Shown: positions 1-8,914, numbered from the stretch's first letter. The stretch: DNA of 64,000 bases from Pseudomonas sp. sp1636 (GCF_030376615.1 NZ_JARRAB010000019.1:38803-102802); one strand, 5' to 3'. The notes: generated by a model not told the origin, from the letters alone. Program-made: numbers and translations.

Positions 1-527
1 ACGCCGTGGTGAATGCCGCCGGGGTCTGGCGCCGAGGCCCGGTGCAACACTTCAGCGAGGAAGACTTCGACCTGATCATGGGCGTCAACCTCAAGGCCGC
101 GTTCTATATGAGCCAGGCCGCCATCCCGCACTTGAAGGAAAGCCGTGGCTGCATCGTCAACATCGCCGGCAACGCCGGACACCAGGCCCATCGGGGGGCG
201 GCGGCCTACTGCGCGAGCAAGGCGGCACTGGTGACGCTGAGCAAGACCCTGGCCCTGGAACTGGCCGAACACGGCGTGCGGGTCAACGCGGTGTCGCCCG
301 GCGACATCGCCACGCCGATGCTCGACTACCAGGCCGAGCGCTACGGCAAGGGCAACCCCAGCACCTACAAGCGCGAACTGCTGCGCGACTACCCGCAGGG
401 CCGCGAGGCGCGCTTTCTGCGCCCGGAGGAGGTCGCCGAGCTGGTCTGGTACCTGTGCCAGCCACAGGCCGAGGCCATCACCGGCGCCGACCTGGCGATC
501 GACTTCGGCCTGTCGGCGGGCAAGTAG
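1..527 (+). CDS. SDR-family oxidoreductase, 5' end outside window
   Basis: Classical short-chain dehydrogenase/reductase, an NAD(P)-dependent oxidoreductase of a hydroxyl or keto substrate. The window opens just before the conserved NAAG motif (VVNAAGVW), so the N-terminal Rossmann glycine motif lies upstream and the frame is open at base 1. The active site YxxxK is present (YCASK), followed by the NAVSPG segment typical of the family. The C-terminus ITGADLAIDFGLSAGK matches the usual dimer-interface tail. The stop codon is at 525-527. The substrate cannot be told from this fragment. Confidence 0.85.
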   Translation, partial: AVVNAAGVWRRGPVQHFSEEDFDLIMGVNLKAAFYMSQAAIPHLKESRGCIVNIAGNAGHQAHRGAAAYCASKAALVTLSKTLALELAEHGVRVNAVSPGDIATPMLDYQAERYGKGNPSTYKRELLRDYPQGREARFLRPEEVAELVWYLCQPQAEAITGADLAIDFGLSAGK

Positions 528-639
528 GCTGGCGCGACGGCTCGGCTGACGGCGTGACCCGCCGTGCGCCGAGGTCGTTCTGATAGAGAAGGCGCATAAT
601 CCACCCGGCGCCATCCCTCCCTTACTGAAGAGTCCGCCC

Positions 640-1122
640 ATGGAACCCGGAAACGCCCAACTGTCGATGACCGTATTGATGACCCCGGATATGGCCAACT
701 TCTCCGGCAATGTGCACGGCGGCACCCTGCTCAAGTACCTCGACGAAGTCGCCTACGCCTGCTCCAGCCGCTATGCCGGCACCTACGTGGTGACCCTGTC
801 GGTGGATCAGGTGATCTTCCGCGAGCCGGTTCACGTCGGCGAGCTAGTGACCTTCCTCGCCTCGGTCAACTACTGCGGGCGCACGTCCATGGAGATCGGC
901 ATCAAGGTGATCACCGAGAACATCCGCGAGCGCTCGGTACGCCATACCAACAGCTGCTTCTTCACCATGGTCGCGGTCGATGAGCGCGGCAAGCCGACCG
1001 CGGTACCGGCGCGCCAGCCGCAGAATTCCGAAGAACAGCGCCGCTTCACCCAAGGCCACCAGCGCCGGATGATTCGCCAGGAACTGGAACAGCGCTACCA
1101 GGAACTCAAGGGCGAAGGCTGA
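640..1122 (+). CDS. Acyl-CoA thioesterase (hotdog fold, YciA-like)
   Basis: A 160-aa hotdog-fold acyl-CoA hydrolase that would cleave fatty acyl-CoA to free acid and CoA in the cytoplasm. The helix motif NVHGGTLLKYLDEVAY carries the G-G and Asp residues expected in the YciA/BFIT/BACH group, and the second strand block SVDQVIFREPVHVGE is also typical. The C-terminal 35 residues form a charged, probably coiled tail (QRRMIRQELEQRYQELKGEG). The gene stands alone between the SDR gene and a DUF3301 gene. Family assignment is firm; the chain-length preference is not visible. Confidence 0.85.
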   Translation: MEPGNAQLSMTVLMTPDMANFSGNVHGGTLLKYLDEVAYACSSRYAGTYVVTLSVDQVIFREPVHVGELVTFLASVNYCGRTSMEIGIKVITENIRERSVRHTNSCFFTMVAVDERGKPTAVPARQPQNSEEQRRFTQGHQRRMIRQELEQRYQELKGEG

Positions 1123-1203
1123 TCGAGCAGGCAAGACAGGGCGTGGCCTGACTGGCAGAATGCCGGCGAGCCATGGCCGGCTGCGCCCATCTGGAGCCCC
1201 GCA

Positions 1204-1608
1204 ATGCTAACCCTCGGTAATATTTTCGTTCTGATGCTGCTGGCCACGGCCGGCGCCTGGCTGTGGCACGCTCACGGTTTGCGCGAGCGTGCCCTGGCGC
1301 AGGTCAAACAGCACTGCGCGAAAGCCGACGTCGAACTGCTCGACGGCAACGTCGCGCTGCACAAGATCACGCTCCTGGCCGATGACCGCGGGCGCAAACG
1401 CCTGGCGCGGGTGTATGGCTTCGAGTTCACCGTCACCGGCGAACAACGACATGTCGGCAGCATCGTCATGTTCGGCCCGCAGGTCGGACGCATCGAACTG
1501 GCGCCCCATCCGTTCAGGACGCCACCGCCAGACACCCCGCAGGTGATCGAACTGGAGCGATGGCGCGCCACTCATCACACATCCGGCAGGCACCCGCCGG
1601 ACTCTTAA
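1204..1608 (+). CDS. DUF3301 membrane-anchored protein
   Basis: A 134-aa protein with one N-terminal hydrophobic segment (residues about 5-22) followed by a short soluble domain. The HGLRERAL block and the VYGFEFTVTGEQRHVGSIVMFG block are characteristic of DUF3301, an uncharacterised proteobacterial family. The gene is convergent with the beta-lactamase, and the two stop codons overlap by 4 bp (1605-1608). No function can be assigned. Confidence 0.75.
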   Translation: MLTLGNIFVLMLLATAGAWLWHAHGLRERALAQVKQHCAKADVELLDGNVALHKITLLADDRGRKRLARVYGFEFTVTGEQRHVGSIVMFGPQVGRIELAPHPFRTPPPDTPQVIELERWRATHHTSGRHPPDS

Positions 1609-2387
1609 AGCAGGCCCAACGCCCGCAAGCTGGCTTTGCCCAATTCGATACGTTTGCCGGCATCGCGCAGATCCGCCATGGGGATGTTCAGCGCGAAGCT
1701 GTACAACTTGCCATCCTGCTCCAGCCAGCCAACCCACCAGCCGATGCCCGGAGCCTGAGCGGTGGCCCAGCCGGTCTTGCCGTACAACGTCCAACCAGCG
1801 CCCCGCTCAAGCCTGCTGATTTCCCGCACCTGGGCCTGAATGGCCGGCGGCAAGGGCAGCTGATCCTGGGCCAAGCGTGCGAGAAACCGGGTCTGCTCCA
1901 CGGCGCTGATGGTCAAGGGCCCCTTTAGCCAGAACGTCTCAACCTCAGTGCCGACCTCGCCATTGCCGTATCCCAGCGCTTCAACCTGCCTGCGCATGCG
2001 CTCCAGGCCAATGCGCCGCGCCAGCTCCTGGTAAACCGGCAGGTTGGACAGCTTGATCGCCTCGCGCAGGCCCATGTCCCGCTCCCAGGTCTTGAGAAAC
2101 CGGGGTTTGCCGTCGTAAGGGAAGACCTCGTCGACACTGCTGACCGCGCCCGTGGCGAGGCCGATCAGGCTGTTGGCAATCTTGAAGGTGGAGGCCGGAA
2201 TATAGCGGGTTTGCGCGCGTTGGCGGTTGTGCCCGAGCAGCTGCCCGCTGCCGATCTCGTTCAGCACAAAAGTGCCCTGCATGGCAGCCCGCTCGAACTC
2301 CGCGGACACCGCAGGACTGTCCTGCCAATCGAGAGCCCGGATCTGACTGCTCAACAACAGCAAGGCCAGGCAAAGCATTCGTTGCAT
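1605..2387 (-). CDS. blaOXA: Class D beta-lactamase, OXA-50-like
   Basis: A periplasmic serine beta-lactamase of 260 aa with a signal peptide (about residues 1-18). Class D motifs are in order: STFK with nucleophile Ser66 and Lys69, an S-x-V box that reads SNL at 114-116, YGN at 140-142 and KTG at 204-206. The stretch LPVYQELARRIGLERMR closely resembles the OXA-50/PoxB family intrinsic to Pseudomonas aeruginosa, as I recall it. A strong Shine-Dalgarno AAGGAGG precedes the ATG at 2387. No mobile element adjoins it, so it is probably an intrinsic chromosomal gene. The Leu in the S-x-V box departs from the usual Val; its effect on spectrum is unknown. Confidence 0.88.
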   Translation of the reverse strand: MQRMLCLALLLLSSQIRALDWQDSPAVSAEFERAAMQGTFVLNEIGSGQLLGHNRQRAQTRYIPASTFKIANSLIGLATGAVSSVDEVFPYDGKPRFLKTWERDMGLREAIKLSNLPVYQELARRIGLERMRRQVEALGYGNGEVGTEVETFWLKGPLTISAVEQTRFLARLAQDQLPLPPAIQAQVREISRLERGAGWTLYGKTGWATAQAPGIGWWVGWLEQDGKLYSFALNIPMADLRDAGKRIELGKASLRALGLL

Positions 2388-2443
2388 AGCGCCTCCTTAA
2401 CAAGGGAAAGCTGCCCGAAACTCTCACGGGCAGGCTCGGCATC

Positions 2444-3322
2444 TCAGCTGTACTGCAGGAGGAAGTTGCTGACCCGCTCGGCCGTATCCAGCGGCTGCTC
2501 CTGCATGAAGCAGTGCCCGCCGTCCACCACCTGGGCGTGAATGTGCGGATTGCTCGCGCACCAGCGCGCCACCGACTTGGCGACAAAGGGGTAGCTGTGC
2601 TGGCCGTAGAGCACCTGGCTCGGAGTCGTCACCTTGGCCAGCGACGGCCACAAGCGTTTGGGAAAGGAGCTGAAAATATCCGCCTCGCGGCTCGGCCGAC
2701 ACTTCAATTCGACACCTGCGCCGCCGTCTCTCAAGGCATGGGCGATATAGGCGTCGAAGGCGGCCTCGCTCCAGCCGCGGAACATCCCGCGGCCATGCAG
2801 CGCGGCATGCGCCGCCGCGCGCTCCGGCCACTCGCGGCGCCGCTTGCGCGCCTTGCTCGCGAGGGTATTGAGCGAACCCAGACCGACCACGTCGGAGAGC
2901 GCCATCACCCCGATCATCGCCGGGGTGAACAGCACCGGATCGAGCAATACCGCACGGCTGAACAACTGTGGCTGCTGGGCCAGCATCAGGCTGGTCAAGA
3001 CCCCGCCAAAACTGTGGCCGACGGCAAACAACGGCACCTCGGCAAAGTGCTTGCGGCCCTCGGCGAACGCCTCCAACGCCAGCTCGGCGCTGCGGTTCCA
3101 GCCATGGAAACGGCCGCCATGATCGCTGTCGCCATGGCCCTGGACATCGCACAGCCAGAGGTCGAAATCCGCCGCCAGACAGGCCAGCAGCGGCTCGTAG
3201 ACACGCCCGCAATAACCGTTGCCATGCAGAAAATGCAGCAGCGGCTTGCCCGAGGGCGGCGAATGCCAGCCGCGCAGGGTGAAACCGGCGGAACAGGCGT
3301 GGGACCAGGGTTGAAGATCCAT
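2444..3322 (-). CDS. Alpha/beta hydrolase
   Basis: A 292-aa alpha/beta-hydrolase fold enzyme. It shows the oxyanion segment FLHGNGYCG, the nucleophile elbow GHSFGG, a candidate acid residue near LYGQHSYPF and a catalytic His in VVDGGHCFMQEQP near the C-terminus. There is no signal peptide, so it is probably cytosolic. It lies downstream of repeat copy 1, whose edge is 68 bp from its start codon. Substrate unknown; esterase or lipase-like activity is an inference from the fold alone. Confidence 0.75.
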   Translation of the reverse strand: MDLQPWSHACSAGFTLRGWHSPPSGKPLLHFLHGNGYCGRVYEPLLACLAADFDLWLCDVQGHGDSDHGGRFHGWNRSAELALEAFAEGRKHFAEVPLFAVGHSFGGVLTSLMLAQQPQLFSRAVLLDPVLFTPAMIGVMALSDVVGLGSLNTLASKARKRRREWPERAAAHAALHGRGMFRGWSEAAFDAYIAHALRDGGAGVELKCRPSREADIFSSFPKRLWPSLAKVTTPSQVLYGQHSYPFVAKSVARWCASNPHIHAQVVDGGHCFMQEQPLDTAERVSNFLLQYS

Positions 3323-3390
3323 GCAGGGGCTCGCTATCGACTGGGCGGCCAGTTTACTGCGCTGCTCGCCCGGAGCCGAGCGGCGAATAA

Positions 3391-3649
3391 AAAGGTTCTG
3401 TACCCGTTAGGTGTTGTACCGCCAGGCGCGAGCGGCCTGCGATCCGTAGGAGGCCCGACCTCGGGGCGAGCTTTTGCTATACCGCGAAACACCGCGAAAC
3501 GATGGGCAGGCAGCCCTGCGGACTGCATTCGCCGCGGGGCGCGTGACCCACATGGATGTGGGAAATGCCGCTAGCCTGTCAGGAACAGGCACGGCCCTCC
3601 GACAAGAGATCGCGCCTGCAACACATGATTGGGGCATGGCCAAAAAAAC
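3391..3649. repeat. Dispersed ~255-bp intergenic repeat, copy 1
   Basis: First of three copies of one repeat in the window (others at 8652-8914 and 53852-54044). It fills the gap between two alpha/beta hydrolase genes. It contains a REP-like start GTAGGAGGCCCGACCTCGG, a tandem CGCGAAACAC/CGCGAAACGA, a hairpin GCAGCCCTGCGGACTGC and the palindrome CCCACATGGATGTGGG. Left edge (AAAGGTTCTGTACCC) and right edge are imperfect inverted repeats of each other. Open frames inside it are not genes. Confidence 0.85.
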
Positions 3650-3690
3650 GGGCATCCGCTGGTGCCCGAAAGTCCACGCTCAATGTCTGC

Positions 3691-4479
3691 TTAGCCTTGC
3701 TTGGCGCGGATAAAGCGCTCCAGCAAGCGGTTCAGCTGCTCGGGCTGATCCAGCGGCGTGGCATGCCCCGAGTCGGTCACCACCTGCAGCTCGGCATTGC
3801 GCAACTGGGCGACGTAGGCCTGCTTGTAGGCCAATGGCGTGTAATCGCGATCGCCGGCCACGATCAGCATCGGCGTATCGACGCCGTTGACCGCCGGCAG
3901 CGCCGACCAGCCGAGAATCGCGCGGATCGCATGCAGGTAGGACACCGGATCATTGGCACCGATGCGCATCGCGATGCGCCGGCGTAATTCGCCCTGCCCG
4001 GCGTGGGGAAACAGCTTGCGCGCCAGCAGCCGACCCATGGCCTTGAGGCCGAACAGGCGGATCAGCGCCAGACGCAGCCACACCTTGCCGCGCAAGGCCC
4101 AGGAGTCCAGCGGAAAACTTGGCGCACTGTTGATCGCCACCAGCCGGCCGACCAACTCCGGCTGCTGTGCCAGCAACTGGAAGCCGACCATGCCGCCCAT
4201 GGAGATGCCCACCAACACGCAGCCCTGGATGCCCTGGGCGCGGATAAACTCGGCCACATCATTGGCCAGTTCCGCCACGCTGACCGGGGCGCGCAGGGGT
4301 TCGCTGGCTCCATGGCCGCGCAGGTCGAGGGCGAAGACTTCGGCAAAGCGCGACAGCGCATCGATCTGCGGCTGCCAATCCTGCACGGATGAGCCCAGCC
4401 CATGCAGCAACAACACCGGCCCCCCCTGACCCTGCCGAATATACGCACAACGGCCATTCATCAATTGCATATAGTGCAC
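3691..4479 (-). CDS. Alpha/beta hydrolase (3-oxoadipate enol-lactonase-like)
   Basis: A 262-aa alpha/beta hydrolase with the oxyanion segment LLLHGLGSS, DLRGHGAS, the nucleophile elbow VGISMGGMV, a late acid residue (IVAGDRDYTPL) and catalytic His (VTDSGHATPLDQP). The fold resembles PcaD-type lactonases and esterases. I place the start at a GTG (4477-4479) because a GGAG sits 7 nt upstream; the longer open frame to 4671 would run through the divergent tetR promoter. It is divergent from the TetR gene, so that regulator may control it. Substrate unknown. Confidence 0.72.
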   Translation of the reverse strand: MHYMQLMNGRCAYIRQGQGGPVLLLHGLGSSVQDWQPQIDALSRFAEVFALDLRGHGASEPLRAPVSVAELANDVAEFIRAQGIQGCVLVGISMGGMVGFQLLAQQPELVGRLVAINSAPSFPLDSWALRGKVWLRLALIRLFGLKAMGRLLARKLFPHAGQGELRRRIAMRIGANDPVSYLHAIRAILGWSALPAVNGVDTPMLIVAGDRDYTPLAYKQAYVAQLRNAELQVVTDSGHATPLDQPEQLNRLLERFIRAKQG

Positions 4480-4577
4480 AAATAAACTCCATTTAATAAT
4501 TAACTTTAACGCACTACTTAGCCTGCCCTCCTGACGCACGGCGCACTTCAGGAAACAACTATGCATGTCACGCCATG

Positions 4578-4592
4578 ACCAACTTAGTTGGT
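4578..4592. promoter_or_regulatory. Candidate TetR operator
   Basis: The perfect inverted repeat ACCAACTTAGTTGGT sits in the 181-bp divergent space between the hydrolase (-) and the TetR regulator (+). It extends imperfectly to TGACCAAC and GTTGGTAAGTCA. Position and symmetry fit autoregulation by the adjacent TetR protein; this is inference. Confidence 0.5.
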
Positions 4593-4602
4593 AAGTCAGG
4601 GT

Positions 4603-4631
4603 TTGCCTTATGCGCCTGAAAAACCTAGAAT
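4603..4631 (+). promoter_or_regulatory. Putative sigma-70 promoter of the tetR gene
   Basis: A -35-like TTGCCT (4603-4608) and a -10-like TAGAAT (4626-4631) are separated by 17 bp, 30 bp before the ATG of the TetR gene. The palindrome at 4578-4592 lies just upstream. Confidence 0.45.
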
Positions 4632-4660
4632 CGGCCTGCTTCTTATAGAGAATTTCCCCC

Positions 4661-5281
4661 ATGTACAGCATTTCCAGCCCGACTCAGGCGCGCAGTAAAA
4701 AAGCCTTGGAGCGCTTCCTCAACGTGGCGGCCGAACTGCTGGCAGACAATCGTTTCGAAGACACCGGCATTTCCCAGATCGCGGTGCTGGCGGAATCCTC
4801 GGTGGGCACCTTCTATCGCCTGCTGGGCGACAAGGACGTGCTGCTCTACGCCGTGCATGAACGCTTCGTCGAGCAGGGCCGCAGTGCCATCGACAGCCTG
4901 GTGCACGACCTCAGCCTCGGCGGCCTGCCGCTCAGCGGACAGATCGAAGCCTTTATTCAAGGCATGATCGGGCTGTTCGAGGGTCGCGAAGGTCTGCTCC
5001 GCGCCCTGATTCGGCGCAGCTCGGCCGACCTGCAATTTCGCCAGCGCTTCCACCAGCTCAATGCCTATATCGGCCAGACTTTCTGCGCCATCGTCCTGGC
5101 CCGCCAGAACGAACTGCACCACCCGCAGCCGCAACAGGCCGCCGACCTGTCGGCCCATATGCTGCTGGCCAGCATGAATTACCTGACCATGGTCGGCACC
5201 CTCGGCGAAACGCCTCGGGAAATTATCCCCGAGGAACTTTCCCGGCTGATCTGTAATTATCTGGAAGTTGCCAAACATTAA
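4661..5281 (+). CDS. TetR/AcrR-family transcriptional regulator
   Basis: A 206-aa TetR regulator. The N-terminal HTH is clear: ALERFLNVAAELLADNRFEDTGISQIAVLAESSVGTFYRLLGDKDVLL (written here as the helix-turn-helix region, residues about 14-60), with the hallmark GTFYRLLGDK. The variable C-terminal domain would bind a ligand, perhaps an acyl or aromatic compound given neighbouring hydrolase and DUF1302/1329 genes. Its stop overlaps the convergent DUF1329 stop region (5278-5281). Confidence 0.88.
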   Translation: MYSISSPTQARSKKALERFLNVAAELLADNRFEDTGISQIAVLAESSVGTFYRLLGDKDVLLYAVHERFVEQGRSAIDSLVHDLSLGGLPLSGQIEAFIQGMIGLFEGREGLLRALIRRSSADLQFRQRFHQLNAYIGQTFCAIVLARQNELHHPQPQQAADLSAHMLLASMNYLTMVGTLGETPREIIPEELSRLICNYLEVAKH

Positions 5282-6639
5282 CGACGGCTGTCCCGGCGTA
5301 ATTGTGCCGGGGTAAAATCCGACGGTTGCAAGGCAATATCAAATTGATTGGCCGGTTCTTCATTGGACAACACGCCGATTACATATCGCCCGCCGATCAG
5401 GTCATATACCGCATCGCCTTTGGTCCAGACCAATGGCTGGTCGTACAGGTTGATGGTGTAGGACTCGCCGACCCGCCACAGGGTGTCGCGATTGTCGTAG
5501 TGATCGACCAGCAGGATCTGGTAGCTGTCTTCGTCGAAATACATGTCGCGCTGCTTGTACTGATGGCGCATGCCGGCCTTCAGCGTGGCCCGCACATGCC
5601 AGACCCGGTGCAATTCGTAACGCAGCAGATCCGGGTTGATATGCCCGCGCTTGACGATGTCGCTGTATTTGTTGCTCTTGGCCGCCAGGCGGTAGCTGTT
5701 GTAGGGCACATAGAGTTCCTGCTTGCCCAGCAACTGCCACTCGTACTTGTCCGGCGCGCCGGAGAACATGTCGAAATTGTCGGTGGTGCGCATGCCATCG
5801 GATGAGGTGCCGGGTGAGTCGTAGGCCACGTTCGGCGCACGTCTTACCCGGCGCTGTCCGGAAGCGTAGAGCCAGGCCAGGCGCGGCTCTTTGACCTGGT
5901 TGACGGTCTCGTGCACCAGCAGTTCGGTGCCGGCCAGTCGCGCCGGGGCCAGAACCGACTGGCGGAAGTAGAAGAGGATGTTGCCGTTGCTCTGGCTGTG
6001 GTTCCCGGCGGCCTCGTTGAACAGGAACAGATCCTCGATCTTGGTCATGAAGTAGTCGCCGCCGGCATGCGGCACGGCCTGGGCGTAGTAGCGCTTGACG
6101 CTGCCGCCGCGGTAGCGCACCAGGTGGTTCCACAGCACTTCGAGACCCGACTGCGGCAGCGGGAACGGCGTGGCCAACTTGAAGTCGGCGATGCCATTGC
6201 CATTCTCGATCAGCTTGGCCGAAGTCGCGTTGTACTTGGCCGCGGCATACACCTTGTCCGGGTAGGAGGCCGAACGCCGGGTCGGGTAGACGTTCAATTT
6301 CCAGCTGTCGCTAAAGCGCGTGAGCATGGCCAACTGGCCGGGGCTGAGCTGCTCACGGTACTGCGCGGCATTGGCCGCCGTGATGCTGAACAACGGCTGG
6401 TCGGCGGCATAGGGGTCGCGATAGCCAAGAACCGGGTCGTAGGCAGTGGCGTCACGCGGCAGGCCGCCCTCCCAGGCGGGAATGCTGCCGCTAGCATTGC
6501 CGGCCTTTTCCGCACCTATGGGGGTTAACTCCTGGCCGAGCCGCGCAGCCTTGAGCGCATCCACCTGGGCCTGAGCCAGGCCGGCCGTCAGCAGCAGGCA
6601 AGCGAACAGGCTGGCGCGCAAAATTCCTGAAGTCTTCAT
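5278..6639 (-). CDS. DUF1329 family exported protein
   Basis: A 453-aa secreted protein with a Sec signal peptide ending AGLAQA. The body, with segments TPIGAEKAGNASGSIPAWEGG and a long beta-rich region, belongs to DUF1329, an outer-membrane-associated family with lipoprotein-carrier-like fold. It is the second gene of a pair with the DUF1302 gene, 12 bp downstream of it, an arrangement seen repeatedly in pseudomonads. The pair has been linked by context to export or uptake of hydrophobic compounds, but the role here is not shown. Translation of both is likely coupled to the palindrome-controlled promoter near 8431. Confidence 0.8.
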   Translation of the reverse strand: MKTSGILRASLFACLLLTAGLAQAQVDALKAARLGQELTPIGAEKAGNASGSIPAWEGGLPRDATAYDPVLGYRDPYAADQPLFSITAANAAQYREQLSPGQLAMLTRFSDSWKLNVYPTRRSASYPDKVYAAAKYNATSAKLIENGNGIADFKLATPFPLPQSGLEVLWNHLVRYRGGSVKRYYAQAVPHAGGDYFMTKIEDLFLFNEAAGNHSQSNGNILFYFRQSVLAPARLAGTELLVHETVNQVKEPRLAWLYASGQRRVRRAPNVAYDSPGTSSDGMRTTDNFDMFSGAPDKYEWQLLGKQELYVPYNSYRLAAKSNKYSDIVKRGHINPDLLRYELHRVWHVRATLKAGMRHQYKQRDMYFDEDSYQILLVDHYDNRDTLWRVGESYTINLYDQPLVWTKGDAVYDLIGGRYVIGVLSNEEPANQFDIALQPSDFTPAQLRRDSRR

Positions 6640-6651
6640 GGTCTTCCCTTC

Positions 6652-8406
6652 CTAGAAACTGTATTTGATGTTGAAGCCGAGGTAGTCGCGGTCGCTGCTC
6701 TTGTTGGCCAGGTCGCCGCCGCTGTAACCGACATACTTGACGCCGACGGTCAGGGCTTCCCGGTAGATCGCATCGACGCCAACGGCATAGCTCTTGCGCT
6801 CTTCCAGCAAGCCATTGGTCAACTGCGGGGCGACGCCATTGATGCCGTACTGGTAGCTGACGCTGGGCACCAGATTGATCAGGTTGAACACGTTGCTATA
6901 GGTCAGCGACAAGCTGCTCTGCGCGCCCCAGGCACTGGAGGTGGCACCGTAATAGTCGACATTCGACTCCAGGCCCTGCACCCGGCTGCCCACCACCTCG
7001 GTCATCAGGGTGGCGGCGTTGGCTCCGAGCAGGTTGTTGAAGCTGTAGATCCCCACCAGCGAGGCCTGCCACATGGCCTTCTCGCGGTAACCATCGAGGC
7101 GTGTACCGGCATCCAGGCCAACGGCCATACCACCCAGCGCGGTCGGCAAGTACTCGCCCAGCCCCAGGGCAATAGGCGCGTTGGGCCGGTAACTCAGCTC
7201 ACCGGCCAGGGACAGGCCGTTGAGGAAGCTGTCGCCGCCGATGCTGGTGTTGAAGCTCAGGCCGTAGAGGTGGCGTTTTTCCAGATACTCGGCGTAGTAA
7301 CGCGAGCTATTGGCCACCGGCAAAATGCTGGGGCCGACTATCGGCAAATCGAATAGACCCAACTGGCTGACGGTCAGGCCGATCATCGGCACGTTCATGT
7401 TGTAGCGCAGGTAGTAGAACCCCAGTTCGCTGTCGTTCAGCTCCGGCGCCATCCAGCGCAGGGCCACGCCGAACTGGGGCGCGCCATCGGCTTTGACATC
7501 CTTGCCGCGGGGGATATAAGTGGTCGGCAGGTAGGCCCTGAGACCATCGAACATCGGCAGGCCAGGCAACATATCGGCAAAGGCCTGGGCCTGCTCCGGA
7601 CTGTCGAACGCCAGACCACCGGTCAGTTGCTCCTGCAATGGCGGCAGCATCAAGTAATCGCAGCCGCCTCCGAGCGCGTCCAGGGTGGAAAAGTAGGTGC
7701 CGCAGGGGTCGATCTTGGTTTCTTCCCAGGCACTGCCGGGCTGCCAGTAGCCCTCGATGGACAGGCCGTCGCTCAGCTCGAACGAGGCATAGCCCATCAG
7801 GGTCGGCAGGTAGGCTTCTTTCAGTTCGGAGCCCGGCGCGCGCAGGGCGTTGAGATCCACCGGGTTGGTCGCGCCAATGCCGTTCTGATAGAACAGGCCT
7901 TCGCCCCAGTTGATCACCTGGCGGCCGAGGCGGGCATTCAGGGTGCGCTCGGCCAGCGTCCAGCTGCCATAGACGAAGGCATCCAGCAGATCGATGCTGG
8001 AGCCGGCATCGTCCAGGCCCTTGCTGGGGATTTCACGGTGGCGGCGCTCATCGTCCTTCAACTCGAAGTCGTAGAAACCACGGGCGCGCAGGAAGATGCC
8101 GTAATCGTCCTGAAAGTTCAGATCCAGCTCGCTGACCACCTTGGCCACCTCGGAGAACAGCTCGCCCTTCTTGAAGTTGAGGTTACCGTCGTCGGAGTTG
8201 ATCAGCGCGTTGTTATTGCCCTTGCCGCCATTGGCGCGGGCAATCAGCCGACGATCCTGGCTTTCCATACGGTAGTTCACCCCGTAGGACAGGGTGGTAT
8301 CCAAAGACAGCGCCCAGTCCCCTGAGCGCCCCTGAAAGGCATGTGCCTGGCTAACCGCCAGCAATGCCAAGCAACCCGCCGTCCATGCTGATCTCTGTGC
8401 TGACAC
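6652..8406 (-). CDS. DUF1302 family outer-membrane protein
   Basis: A 584-aa exported protein with a signal peptide ending SQAHA. The start GDWALSLDTTLSYGVNYRM and the LGRQVINWGEGLFYQNGIGATNPVD block mark DUF1302. Alternating amphipathic strands and a terminal aromatic residue (GFNIKYSF) indicate an outer-membrane beta-barrel. It is the first gene of a two-gene operon with DUF1329 and is preceded 24 bp upstream by a perfect 28-bp palindrome. Role probably in transport of a hydrophobic molecule across the outer membrane; this is inference. Confidence 0.8.
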   Translation of the reverse strand: MSAQRSAWTAGCLALLAVSQAHAFQGRSGDWALSLDTTLSYGVNYRMESQDRRLIARANGGKGNNNALINSDDGNLNFKKGELFSEVAKVVSELDLNFQDDYGIFLRARGFYDFELKDDERRHREIPSKGLDDAGSSIDLLDAFVYGSWTLAERTLNARLGRQVINWGEGLFYQNGIGATNPVDLNALRAPGSELKEAYLPTLMGYASFELSDGLSIEGYWQPGSAWEETKIDPCGTYFSTLDALGGGCDYLMLPPLQEQLTGGLAFDSPEQAQAFADMLPGLPMFDGLRAYLPTTYIPRGKDVKADGAPQFGVALRWMAPELNDSELGFYYLRYNMNVPMIGLTVSQLGLFDLPIVGPSILPVANSSRYYAEYLEKRHLYGLSFNTSIGGDSFLNGLSLAGELSYRPNAPIALGLGEYLPTALGGMAVGLDAGTRLDGYREKAMWQASLVGIYSFNNLLGANAATLMTEVVGSRVQGLESNVDYYGATSSAWGAQSSLSLTYSNVFNLINLVPSVSYQYGINGVAPQLTNGLLEERKSYAVGVDAIYREALTVGVKYVGYSGGDLANKSSDRDYLGFNIKYSF

Positions 8407-8430
8407 GACGATCTCCTGTTGTATTGTTTT

Positions 8431-8458
8431 TATCGGAACCGGAACATCGGTTCCGATA
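8431..8458. promoter_or_regulatory. 28-bp palindromic operator before DUF1302-DUF1329
   Basis: Arms TATCGGAACCG and CGGTTCCGATA are perfect inverted repeats separated by GAACAT. The site lies 24 bp upstream of the DUF1302 start codon, so a bound regulator would block transcription or initiation. The symmetry suits a dimeric TetR or similar protein. It is unlike the palindrome by the tetR gene at 4661, so a different regulator may be used. Confidence 0.65.
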
Positions 8459-8651
8459 ATGTAGTGACGCCCGCCTCGCTTGACAAGCCCGTCGAAGTTT
8501 TTTTCTTGCGCCTGTGGCCGGTGCTAGAGAGTTAGCAACTCTGTAGCGCCCGGTGCATGGGGTTTCACGCACTTGACGGAATCGGAATTCAGGTTTCTAT
8601 TTAGGCCGCAGCCATAAAAAACCAGCCACCGCCAGGCGGACAAGCCCTTAG

Positions 8652-8914
8652 AAAAGGCTCTGTATCCGCTAGGTGTTGTATCACCAGGCGCGAACGGCCT
8701 GCGATCCGTAGGAGGCCCGACCTCGGGGCGAGCTTTTGCTATACCGCGAAACACCGCGAAACGATGGGCAGGCAGCCCTGCGGGCTGCATTCGCCGCGGG
8801 GCGCGTGACCCACATGGATGTGGGAAATGCCGTTAGCCTGTCAGGAACAGGCGCGGCCCTCCTACAAGAGGTCGCGCATGCAACACATGATTGGGACATG
8901 GCCTTAGAAAAACA
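8652..8914. repeat. Dispersed ~255-bp intergenic repeat, copy 2
   Basis: Nearly identical to copy 1 over its whole length, including the REP-like GTAGGAGGCCCGACC, the hairpin GCAGCCCTGCGGGCTGC, the palindrome CCCACATGGATGTGGG and an inverted GCGCGGCCCTCCTAC. The left edge AAAAGGCTCTGTATCC mirrors the right edge of copy 3. Its right edge is only about 11 bp from the ribosome binding site of the PHA depolymerase gene. Confidence 0.88.

Noticed and set aside
3334..3655. Short proteins encoded in the dispersed repeat (MQSAGLPAHRFAVFRG-type)
   Set aside because: The same frame recurs only because the repeat DNA recurs; no ribosome binding site or family match.
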